Notes under the pieces: generated by a model
What the model saw: the letters and a program-made list of their open reading frames with translations, nothing else
What the model was told of the DNA's origin: nothing
Database searches by the model: none
Source: Pirellulales bacterium
Lineage (GTDB): Bacteria; Planctomycetota; Planctomycetia; Pirellulales; Lacipirellulaceae
Length of the DNA stretch: 64,000 nt
NCBI GenBank assembly: GCA_020849945.1
Contig: JADZFK010000161.1
Coordinates: 1-64,000 of the forward strand
Direction: 5' to 3'
Position numbers and translations under genes: made by a program
Shown here: piece by piece, positions 48,333 to 56,641 of the stretch
Layout: every line of letters begins with the position of its first letter
How positions within the stretch are numbered: position 1 is the stretch's first letter

Positions 48333-50348
48333 CTAATACCGGCATTCGGCACCGAGCTGCAGGCCGTGGATGAGCATCGATTCATCCGAATTGATGTGGG
48401 CGATTTCGGCCTCGCTGCTATAGTTGTCGGGGATTTGCCCGAGCGTGGTGGCGATGCCGCTGAGGGCGAGTGCCCGATAGGCCGCCACGGCCCGCCAATG
48501 GTACGAAATGTCGTATGAGCCGCCGAATCGCAATTCGCCCAAGAAGGCGATGTCATCCTTGTTGCTGCGAACATTGAAATCGTTGCCCGAATTGGAGAAC
48601 ACAATCGTACCGCCTCCGCCAGACCACATCCGCTGGTATTGCGACATGTGGTTGTTGTACACACCAAAGGCCGTGTTGCAGAAGAAATTCCAGCGGCTGC
48701 CGACGGCGTAATTCATCGTCCAGCCGAGTTGCGTGCCGACCAGGTTGTTCTCCACGTCGATGTCGTAGCACAACTCGTTGCTGTTGTCGTAGGAGAATCC
48801 GTCGGGCGTATCCTGATCATAGTCGGAACCGTCGTATTCGCCGAATTCGGTGTCGAACGCGAAGTTATCGTCGGTGCGGAAGTAACGCAGGCCGCACGAA
48901 CCGTACATCGAAAAATTCGAGCAGTTCGTCTCTTCGCACCCACAGCCGGTATAGCAATCACTACAGCCGGTGGTGCAAACGTTGCACACGGGGAACCGCA
49001 TGAGGTTGAGTTCGAGGTTCTGGGCTTTGAAGTCCGACCATGCCCGCTGAGCCAACACGAGCGTGTCACCAGCGCTCGGCGAGCCCGGCGGTGCCACAAT
49101 CGGCATTTCGTAGCCGAAGACATCGTTGACGGGCCGGGGCGTGTACGTGCCGCCGCCGCCGTCCCGATCGTAGTCCAACCCAGCAAAGTTCACCATGCCG
49201 TATACCAGAAGGGTCGGCGGGTCGGGGAATACTTCTTCCGACGGTTCGTGGTCGATTCCCCACCAAGCAAATTCCCAGGCGTACATCGTGGCGGGCGTGC
49301 AACAAGGGGCGCACCCGTTGCAGCCCGTGGCGTAGTTGCTGGCGCACGGGTCGCAACCGCCGCCGACCAGGAACGTGCTGCCAAGCCGTATTTCAACTCC
49401 CGAGCGGTAATCGTAACCAACACAGTCGGTGCAGATCACGGCTTCGCTCTGGAACGGAAAGTAGGGGTCCGGTGCCGTACTGTGGTCAACTTCGTAGGTT
49501 AACACCCGGCGATCGGGGTTCACGCGATCCATGTAGAGGTAGTAGATGCCGCCAAACCACTGGGTTGAACTGCAGCCAGAATCGCAATAACCACTGAGGT
49601 CTGGGTAGCCACTTGCACAGCCAGTGGCTCCGTAATAGCCGTTGGCCCCATAACCCGCGTTATAGCCCTCGCCGCCGCAGTTGCACCCTGCGGCACTATA
49701 GCCGTTGGTCATCGGCGTGGCCGAGGCAGGTACCCCCGAATCCATCGGGCCAGGCATCGGGGTGGCCGGCGTCGCTTCCATCGGCGGCATCACGGCACCA
49801 GGTTGGCCAGCATTGGGTTGGGCTTGCGGCGGTGGAAGTACTTCGGTCGGTTGCTGATTCGCCAGCAAAGGTGACGAACCGTAAGCGGCAGGATAACGAG
49901 CGGCCGTTTGCGGATACGGCACCGGAGCTTGCGTGTACGGCACCGCCACGGCAGGCTGATAAGGTGCAACGCTCGTCGGTTGATACGCCGGAACCTGCGC
50001 TTGCTGCGGGTATGCTTGGGCGTGGGCAGCAACCGGAGCCTGGTAACGCGCAGTCGCCGGCGGCTGATACGCGGGCTGTTGGTACGCCGGCTGCTGATAC
50101 GCCTGATACGCGGGTTGCTGATTCACGGGCTGCTGATTCACCGGATTCACCGGCTGCTGATACGCCGGCTGCTGGCGATACGCCATGTATTGCGGAGCCT
50201 GCGCCAGGGGTACTGTCGCTTGAGGTACCACGGGCTCGGGCGGGATCGGTTTGAAGGGTGCGTACTGAGCGGTCGCCGCCGCGCCGCCCATTCCGACTGC
50301 GATTGCCGCAGTGGCCGTTGCTCGCATCCATGCAGAACGGATTCTCAT
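48333..50348 (-). CDS. BBP7-family-like outer membrane beta-barrel protein with Pro/Gln repeats
   Basis: Signal peptide, QQPAYQQPV-type repeats, SSTQWFGGIYYLYMDR; C-terminal ALALSGIATTLGQIPDNYSSEAEIAHINSDESMLIHGLQLGAECRY. Confidence 0.75.
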   Translation of the reverse strand: MRIRSAWMRATATAAIAVGMGGAAATAQYAPFKPIPPEPVVPQATVPLAQAPQYMAYRQQPAYQQPVNPVNQQPVNQQPAYQAYQQPAYQQPAYQPPATARYQAPVAAHAQAYPQQAQVPAYQPTSVAPYQPAVAVPYTQAPVPYPQTAARYPAAYGSSPLLANQQPTEVLPPPQAQPNAGQPGAVMPPMEATPATPMPGPMDSGVPASATPMTNGYSAAGCNCGGEGYNAGYGANGYYGATGCASGYPDLSGYCDSGCSSTQWFGGIYYLYMDRVNPDRRVLTYEVDHSTAPDPYFPFQSEAVICTDCVGYDYRSGVEIRLGSTFLVGGGCDPCASNYATGCNGCAPCCTPATMYAWEFAWWGIDHEPSEEVFPDPPTLLVYGMVNFAGLDYDRDGGGGTYTPRPVNDVFGYEMPIVAPPGSPSAGDTLVLAQRAWSDFKAQNLELNLMRFPVCNVCTTGCSDCYTGCGCEETNCSNFSMYGSCGLRYFRTDDNFAFDTEFGEYDGSDYDQDTPDGFSYDNSNELCYDIDVENNLVGTQLGWTMNYAVGSRWNFFCNTAFGVYNNHMSQYQRMWSGGGGTIVFSNSGNDFNVRSNKDDIAFLGELRFGGSYDISYHWRAVAAYRALALSGIATTLGQIPDNYSSEAEIAHINSDESMLIHGLQLGAECRY

Positions 50349-50757
50349 TGATAAGTTCTCCTGAACAAATAGCGTTAGCGGTTGATGAGGGGGCGATCGC
50401 CGCTTCCTTGCGGGCGGTGCTCCCGAGAGAGAATCGAGATCGTGGAACCGGCCGGCGGCAGTCGAGTCGGCCTCCGTGCGGCAGGGGTGCTACTTTCGTC
50501 ATCTACGCGATAACCGGCGCAGTTGGATTTCGCCCCCGTTTTACCAATCGGCCCTCCGAGAGGCGCAAGCTGCACAATCCGCACGAACCGAAACCAGATT
50601 TCCCGCCGTTTGGCTGGTACGACCGTTCTAGCAAGTAGCGATTCCGTAACCCCTCACGCCTTCCTGGCCCGCAAAGCTTCACTCACCCGCCAACTCCCCC
50701 CTTTGCCGCGCTTTCCTCGCAATATCCAGCGTAGTGGCTTTTATTCTCGAATACATA

Positions 50758-50932
50758 GTACTTCTCTCGCTCCAACCTTGTGATTCAATGTCAATTCGAG
50801 TTAGCGGCGGCCGCCAGGCCGCTGTTCTAACCGGTCATCTTTGCCACTTGTGCCGAAATCGGTTGCCCGCTTTCCAATAGAATCACAGCCTTTCCGCCAG
50901 CGGAAATTCATCTCGCGGAGCGAGATGACTAC
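50758..50932 (-). repeat. Dispersed repeat family R1, copy E (175 bp)
   Basis: gtacttctctcgctcc ... aattcgagttagcggcggccgccaggccgctgttctaaccggtcat ... ctcgcggagcgagatgactac. Confidence 0.85.
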
Positions 50933-51036
50933 ACTGAACGATCCCTCGAACGAAAGCTAGCGGCTCCTTTGCCCCATTCCGCTTGCTGGTGTACGATGCA
51001 TGCTGGGCAATTCCCGCAGAGTTTTCAGGCAACACC

Positions 51037-52902
51037 ATGACGGTTTCCAGCCGCGGCCTTTACGCTTACCTGACCCTGCTGACGGGCAACCGGGCTGGTA
51101 CCAATTTCCCGCTCGATTCGCGCCGAAAAACGCTCATCGGCCGGGGGACCGATTGCCACATCACCCTGGCCGATCCGCTCTGCTCTCGCGTTCATGCCTC
51201 CCTTTCCTACACGCCCGACGGCTGGGTGCTTTGCGACTCTCGAAGCCGCAACGGTACCCTCGTCAATGGCCAGAAAGTCGACGAAGCCACCATCATCGAC
51301 GGGCACAAAATCCGTGTCGGTTCCGCCGAGTTCGAGTTCCACGAAGCCGAGGAGCCTCCCACCGCCAAGGGCGACGACCCGCAACTCATGCAGACCATCG
51401 TCCACGATCTGCCCATCGCCGTTCAGGAATCGCACGAAGACGCACTCGCCGGCCTGCCCAGCACCGAACAAGTCAAGGAGCTGATGCTCCTCTACCAGTT
51501 GTGCATCAAGCTGCTCGGTTGCGGCGACCCGAACCGCGTTTTGGAAAGCGCGCTCGATCTGCTCCGTAAACGAACGAATGCTTCGGTGGTGGGGTTTCTT
51601 TCGGTAAGCGATGAAGGCACCCTACAACCGAAGCTCGTGATCCCGCCAGACGCGGCCAACCGCGTCTCGCTCAACCAATCGCTCACCGAGCTGGTGTCTC
51701 GCCAAGGTCATGCCGTTTGGGTGGCGAATCAAGAATCGAAGGAGGGCTCGGAACATCTTGGGCATTTTGCCGATGGCGTGTGCGCGCCCCTCGTCCGCCG
51801 CACCCTCGAGGGCGAACGCACAACATTAGGCGCCATCCACGTCTATTTGGAAGCCGGGCGATTTCGACAGTCCGACTTTGATTTTATCATCTCCGTGGCC
51901 AACATCGTGGCCATCTCCTTGGTGCGTACCCGCGCCCTTGCCGCCTTGCAAAACGATTACCAGCGGCTCGTCGAAAAATCGCCAGGCCACGACGAACTGA
52001 TCGGCAACTGTCCTCCGATGCGCGACTTGAAGGCCAAGATCGCGCGGGTAGCCCGCGCCCCCGGCTGCGTGCTCGTCCGGGGCGAAAGCGGCACGGGCAA
52101 GGAGTTGGTGGCTCGCGCCATTCACCGCGCAAGCCCCCGCGCCGATCGCCCCATGGTTAGCGTCAACTGCGCCGCCATCCCCGGCGAATTGATCGAAAGC
52201 CAGTTGTTCGGCCACAAAGCGGGGTCATTCACCAGCGCCGATCGCGATCACAACGGCTTCTTTCAGCTAGCCGACTTGGGAACTCTGTTCCTCGACGAAG
52301 TCGGCGAATTGCCGCTCGAAGGTCAGGCCAAACTGCTCCGCATTCTGGAAGGGCACCCCTTCTTACCGGTAGGGGCCACCGAGGAAGTATGCGTCGATGT
52401 CCGCGTGATTGCGGCCACCAATCAGAACTTGCAAAGATACGTCCGCGAAAAACGATTCCGCGAAGACTTGTACTATCGCCTCAGCGTGTTCGAGCTGCAT
52501 TTGCCGCCCCTGCGCGAACGCGGCGACGACGTGGGTTTGCTGATCGATTTCCTTCTCGATCATTTCCGTCGTTTGCATGGTAGATCGACCCTCACGCTGA
52601 CCGAGGCAGCCCGAAATAAACTGGTCGAATACCGATGGCCCGGCAACGTGCGACAACTGCGAAACGTGCTCGATAGCGCCGTCGTCCTGGCCGATGGCGA
52701 TGCGATTCGCCCCCACGACCTGGCCCTCCGCGATTCTGGCGCAAGCGAACTGGAAACGCTCCGGATCGACGAATGGGAGCAACGGCTCATCACCGAGGCA
52801 CTCAACCGAACCGCCGACAACGTCCCCGAAGCCGCCAAATTGCTCGGCATCGGCCGCGCAACCTTGTACCGAAAAATCGAACAGTACCATATCGAACGAT
52901 AG
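51037..52902 (+). CDS. FHA-GAF-sigma54-dependent transcriptional regulator (Fis-type HTH)
   Basis: RKTLIGRGTDCHITLADPLCSRVHASL (FHA); VLVRGESGTGKELVARAIH; ESQLFGHKAGSFTSA; LFLDEVGELPLEGQAKLLRILEG; C-terminal PEAAKLLGIGRATLYRKIEQY. Confidence 0.93.
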   Translation: MTVSSRGLYAYLTLLTGNRAGTNFPLDSRRKTLIGRGTDCHITLADPLCSRVHASLSYTPDGWVLCDSRSRNGTLVNGQKVDEATIIDGHKIRVGSAEFEFHEAEEPPTAKGDDPQLMQTIVHDLPIAVQESHEDALAGLPSTEQVKELMLLYQLCIKLLGCGDPNRVLESALDLLRKRTNASVVGFLSVSDEGTLQPKLVIPPDAANRVSLNQSLTELVSRQGHAVWVANQESKEGSEHLGHFADGVCAPLVRRTLEGERTTLGAIHVYLEAGRFRQSDFDFIISVANIVAISLVRTRALAALQNDYQRLVEKSPGHDELIGNCPPMRDLKAKIARVARAPGCVLVRGESGTGKELVARAIHRASPRADRPMVSVNCAAIPGELIESQLFGHKAGSFTSADRDHNGFFQLADLGTLFLDEVGELPLEGQAKLLRILEGHPFLPVGATEEVCVDVRVIAATNQNLQRYVREKRFREDLYYRLSVFELHLPPLRERGDDVGLLIDFLLDHFRRLHGRSTLTLTEAARNKLVEYRWPGNVRQLRNVLDSAVVLADGDAIRPHDLALRDSGASELETLRIDEWEQRLITEALNRTADNVPEAAKLLGIGRATLYRKIEQYHIER

Positions 52903-52945
52903 GCTTTGCCTGAGTCTCAATACTCCGCTCCCTATCTGGGAGGGG
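52900..52945 (+). repeat. R3 MITE-like element copy 3, left half
   Basis: taggctttgcctgagtctcaatactccgctccctatctgggagg. Confidence 0.65.
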
Positions 52946-52949
52946 TTGG

Positions 52950-53106
52950 GGGAGGGTTCAAATATCTGAAGGTGCCGGACACCGGATACACAGCCCCCGG
53001 CTTTGCCGGGGGTTCTCGCCACGATAGCTCGATGCGTGGGTGGCTTAACCCCCGGCAAAGGCGGGGGCTGAAAGCGGTTCCAATTCCCGGATACCCTCGA
53101 AGATAT
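52950..53106 (+). repeat. R2-related palindromic module nested in an R3 copy
   Basis: cacagcccccggctttgccgggggttctcgccacgatag...ccccggcaaaggcgggggctgaaagcggttccaattc matches 46995-47092. Confidence 0.75.
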
Positions 53107-53171
53107 TCCTAGAGTCTTGCCCCTGCTCGAACCACTACTCGATCCAGAACAGGTGTTGAGACGAACGAATA
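53107..53171 (+). repeat. R3 MITE-like element copy 3, right half
   Basis: ctcgatccagaacaggtgttgagacgaa matches 24795-24820. Confidence 0.65.
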
Positions 53172-53215
53172 GGTTGTCACCACAACAACACGACGGAAAC
53201 TTCGGAATCAACGTG

Positions 53216-54544
53216 ATGAATACCTTTTCCCGCCGGCCAAGAGTTCTTGCCTGCATCACGCGATTTCGCGCGTTATTCGAACTTCGCGCGTTGGCCGCTG
53301 TGCGCGAAACCTACCGCATCGTTGGCGTACTTGCGATCGTTGCGTGGGGATCGCGGGCAGCCCTTGCCGAGAACTGGGACCGCTTCCGCGGGCCAAACGG
53401 GGGTGGGCAGTACGCCAACGATTCCATTCCCTCGATCTGGCAGCCCGAGAATATCCTCTGGAAGAAATCGCTCGATGGGGTTGGTCATGGTTCGCCCGTC
53501 ATCTGGGGCGATAAGTTGTTCCTCATGTCGGCCGACCCAACAACCGGCACCCAACTCATCGCCGCCTACGAACTCGATTCCGGTACGCTTCTTTGGCAAG
53601 AGCAATACGACGTCCCTCCTCATCACATCAATAAACTCAATAGTTATGCATCGAGCACCCCGGCCGTCGATGCGCATCGACTCTACGTCTTGTGGTTTCG
53701 AGAGGGACAGGTAACGCTTGCGGCACTCGATCACGCAGGCCACGAAGTGTGGCGGCGCGATGTCGGGCCGTTCGAAGAGGAACACGGGTTTGGCATTTCG
53801 CCCGTCGTCGTGGGAAACTTGGTCTACGTCGCTTGCGTCAGTGAGGCCCCCAGCGCAATCACCGCGTTCGATACCCAATCGGGAGAAGTGCGTTGGCAAG
53901 TACCGCGCGAGCCGGGCACGACCGCGTTCTCCACGCCCTGCCTCCTCGACCCGAACGCCCCGAAGCCCATCTTGCTCACAACCAGCACCTCCGCGGGTTT
54001 ATCGGCACTGGATGCCTCCACCGGCAACCTTCTGTGGCACGGCTTCAAGGAAGAGCTGAGCCAACGTTGCGTCGCTTCGCCCATCGTGGCGGGTGGGCTT
54101 ATCTTTGCCGGTTGCGGCCAGGGGGGGAATGGCAAACTGCTCCTTGCCGTGCAACCAGGCGACGCCAATACGCCTCCGCAAGAAGTCTATCGACTCGGAC
54201 GCGGCTCTGCCCAAGTCCCCACCCCTATCGCCGCCGGAGATTTGCTTTTCGTCTGGCACGACCGCGGCATCGTTTCCTGCTTCGATCTCGCCACCGGCGA
54301 ACAACATTGGCGCGAACGTGTCGGCGGCGATTTCCATAGCTCGCCCGTTTGCATCGGCAATCGCGTGTTTGGTTTCTCCCGCACCGGCCAAGTTGTGGTG
54401 CTGGCGGCGGCAAAGCAATTCCAACTCCTGGCCCGCAACGAACTCGATGAAAACTGCCACGCCACTCCGGCCTTGGCCAACCATCGACTCTTTGTACGTA
54501 CCGAACATTCATTGTTCTGCATCGGCACACCAACCACCGAATAG
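53216..54544 (+). CDS. PQQ-binding-like beta-propeller repeat protein
   Basis: ENWDRFRGPNGGGQYANDSIPSIWQPENILWKKSLDGVGHGSPVIWGDKLFLMSAD..AYELDSGTLLWQEQ..ALDASTGNLLWHG. Confidence 0.9.
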   Translation: MNTFSRRPRVLACITRFRALFELRALAAVRETYRIVGVLAIVAWGSRAALAENWDRFRGPNGGGQYANDSIPSIWQPENILWKKSLDGVGHGSPVIWGDKLFLMSADPTTGTQLIAAYELDSGTLLWQEQYDVPPHHINKLNSYASSTPAVDAHRLYVLWFREGQVTLAALDHAGHEVWRRDVGPFEEEHGFGISPVVVGNLVYVACVSEAPSAITAFDTQSGEVRWQVPREPGTTAFSTPCLLDPNAPKPILLTTSTSAGLSALDASTGNLLWHGFKEELSQRCVASPIVAGGLIFAGCGQGGNGKLLLAVQPGDANTPPQEVYRLGRGSAQVPTPIAAGDLLFVWHDRGIVSCFDLATGEQHWRERVGGDFHSSPVCIGNRVFGFSRTGQVVVLAAAKQFQLLARNELDENCHATPALANHRLFVRTEHSLFCIGTPTTE

Positions 54545-54631
54545 CCCCCACCCCTCACCCCGTTTAGCCGCGACGCAAAGACTCGGCGGAGCGGAGCGCG
54601 CCACCCCGTCGAAACCCTAGCGTAATTTCAC

Positions 54632-55912
54632 ATGACGATCTCCACACTGACTTCAGAGGATCGACGCCAAGCGATGCAGCTCGATCGGCCGGCCCTGGCC
54701 GCGCTCCAGCTCAAGAAGCTCAATCGACTGTTGGCCAACATTCTGCCACACAACGCTTTCTATCAACGCAAGTTGGCCGGTCTTCCCCCGCAACTCCACG
54801 ACCTTCAGCAGTTGGCTGGCATCCCCATCACCACCAAGGAAGAACTGCAACCCGACCCTGCTCAGCAGCCGCTCGCGGCCAACTGCACCTGGCCGATCGA
54901 AAAGTACGTCCGGTGCCATCATACTTCCGGAACGCACGGCCGCCCGCTCGTGGTGCTCGATACGGCCGACGACTGGCACTGGTGGTTGGAAGCGTGGCAG
55001 TACGTGCTCGATGCCGCCGAGGTGACCGCTCGCGATCGCGCCTTGTTGGCTTTCTCGTTCGGTCCGTTCATCGGCTTCTGGAGCGCTTTCGATGCCATCG
55101 TCCAGCGACAGTCGCTCGTAATTCCCGCCGGTGGCATGGGCAGCTTGAGCCGGCTCGAAATGATCCGCAACACGCACCCAACCGTGCTGTTCTGCACGCC
55201 AAGTTACGCTTTGCGATTGGTCGAGGTCGCGGCCGAACACAAGATCGACCTGACACGCTCGTCGGTCGAACGCATCATCGTTGCCGGCGAACCCGGTGGC
55301 AGCGTAGTCAGCACCCGACAAAGAATCGAAGCTGCGTGGGGGGTGCGGGTGATCGATCATGCCGGCGCGTCGGAGATCGGACCCTGGGGCTTTGCCGATG
55401 CCGACCAACGCGGGCTGCACGTCAACGAGGCCGAGTTCATCCCCGAATTCATTTCCGTCGATACCGGCCAACCCGCCCGCGAAGGTGAGCTGGCTCACCT
55501 CTATCTTACCACCCTAGGACGCTGCGGCGCTCCCGTCCTCCGCTACCGCACAGGCGACCTCGTGCGGCCACGCTGGTCGGCCACCGGTTCGTGCCGCTTC
55601 GTGCTGTTGGAAGGGGGCGTGCTCGGCCGCGCAGACGACATGATGATCATCCGCGGCGTCAATGTCTTTCCTTCCGCCATCGAAGAGATTCTCCACGGTT
55701 TCCCAGAGGTCGTCGAGCACCGCATGACGGCCCGCAAACACGGCGCACTCGATGAGCTGCTGGTAGAAGTGGAAGATCATCTGCAACAACCCGCGCGAAT
55801 TGCCGAGGAACTTCACCTCCGGCTCGGGCTTCGAGTCGATGTCCGCTGTGTGCCGCTCCTTTCGCTGCCTCGCTTCGATGGCAAAGGCCACCGCTTCATC
55901 GACGAACGCTGA
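54632..55912 (+). CDS. Phenylacetate--CoA ligase family protein (AMP-binding)
   Basis: RCHHTSGTHGRPLVVLDTADDW..CTPSYALRLVEVA..GEPGGSVVSTRQRIEAAWGVRVIDHAGASEIGPWG..YRTGDLVRPRW..GRADDMMIIRGVNVFPSAIEEIL. Confidence 0.9.
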   Translation: MTISTLTSEDRRQAMQLDRPALAALQLKKLNRLLANILPHNAFYQRKLAGLPPQLHDLQQLAGIPITTKEELQPDPAQQPLAANCTWPIEKYVRCHHTSGTHGRPLVVLDTADDWHWWLEAWQYVLDAAEVTARDRALLAFSFGPFIGFWSAFDAIVQRQSLVIPAGGMGSLSRLEMIRNTHPTVLFCTPSYALRLVEVAAEHKIDLTRSSVERIIVAGEPGGSVVSTRQRIEAAWGVRVIDHAGASEIGPWGFADADQRGLHVNEAEFIPEFISVDTGQPAREGELAHLYLTTLGRCGAPVLRYRTGDLVRPRWSATGSCRFVLLEGGVLGRADDMMIIRGVNVFPSAIEEILHGFPEVVEHRMTARKHGALDELLVEVEDHLQQPARIAEELHLRLGLRVDVRCVPLLSLPRFDGKGHRFIDER

Positions 55913-55956
55913 CCCCGCTCGATCGCGGCCGAATTCACCAAAAAAAGGCATCCAGG

Positions 55957-56280
55957 ATGACTCCCCACCCCACCGCGTTGGAACTTGCGGCACCCGATCT
56001 TCTTCATATCACCTGGAGCGACGGCCAAACGCTCGTCTATCCGGTACGCCATCTGCGAGATAACTGCCCCTGCGCAACTTGCCGCGAACAGCGAAACGCA
56101 CCGCCCCCCTCGCCCCTTCAGTTGCCGATCATTACGGAAGCCCAAACACACCCACTGCGGATTGCCGACATGAAGCCCGTCGGCAACTACGCTTACTCGA
56201 TTGATTTCAGCGACGGCCACGATACAGGCATCTATACGCTCGAAACGCTCCGCGCTTTGGGCCGTGCCACCCAAACATAG
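55957..56280 (+). CDS. DUF971 domain-containing protein
   Basis: LHITWSDGQTLVYPVRHLRDNCPCATCREQ..VGNYAYSIDFSDGHDTGIYTLETLRAL. Confidence 0.9.
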   Translation: MTPHPTALELAAPDLLHITWSDGQTLVYPVRHLRDNCPCATCREQRNAPPPSPLQLPIITEAQTHPLRIADMKPVGNYAYSIDFSDGHDTGIYTLETLRALGRATQT

Positions 56281-56440
56281 CCACGGAAAGAGTTTGCTGG
56301 CCAAGAACACATGCACCCCACACATGGAAGTTGCGGTGCCCCGCCGCTTCCCGCCTCATGTAGTAGCCGCCCTCGTGGGGAATTGTTCGACAAGGCCATG
56401 ACCAATCTGAATTCTCCGTGTCTCCGTGCCGCTGTGGCAA
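56278..56440. repeat. CCAC-type short inverted-repeat element (copy d, degenerate)
   Basis: tagccacggaaagag ... attctccgtgtctccgtgccgctgtggca. Confidence 0.5.
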
Positions 56441-56454
56441 AATCCTACAATTCA

Positions 56455-56613
56455 TTCACCACGGAGACACCGAGACACGGAGAAAGAGCCGATTTGCCAT
56501 TGATCACTACCCATTTCTGAACCAACAACCAACAACCAACAACCAACAACCAACGACTAACGCCCAATTTGCTTCTCTGCTTTCTCCGTGTCTCCGTGCC
56601 TCCGTGGTGAAAT
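56455..56613. repeat. CCAC-type short inverted-repeat element (copy e)
   Basis: ttcaccacggagacaccgagacacggagaa ... ttctccgtgtctccgtgcctccgtggtgaa. Confidence 0.85.
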
Positions 56614-56641
56614 AACCAGGCACCCAGCCAAACAAACCGGG

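Noticed and set aside
50040-50180. Possible CRISPR-like array in the QQPAYQ region
   Set aside because: Repeats are contiguous, in-frame coding repeats with no spacers.
56522-56556. ccaacaa(c) microsatellite within CCAC element e
   Set aside because: Simple repeat; similar gttggttgttgg stretches occur at 1290 and 10960, no further structure seen.
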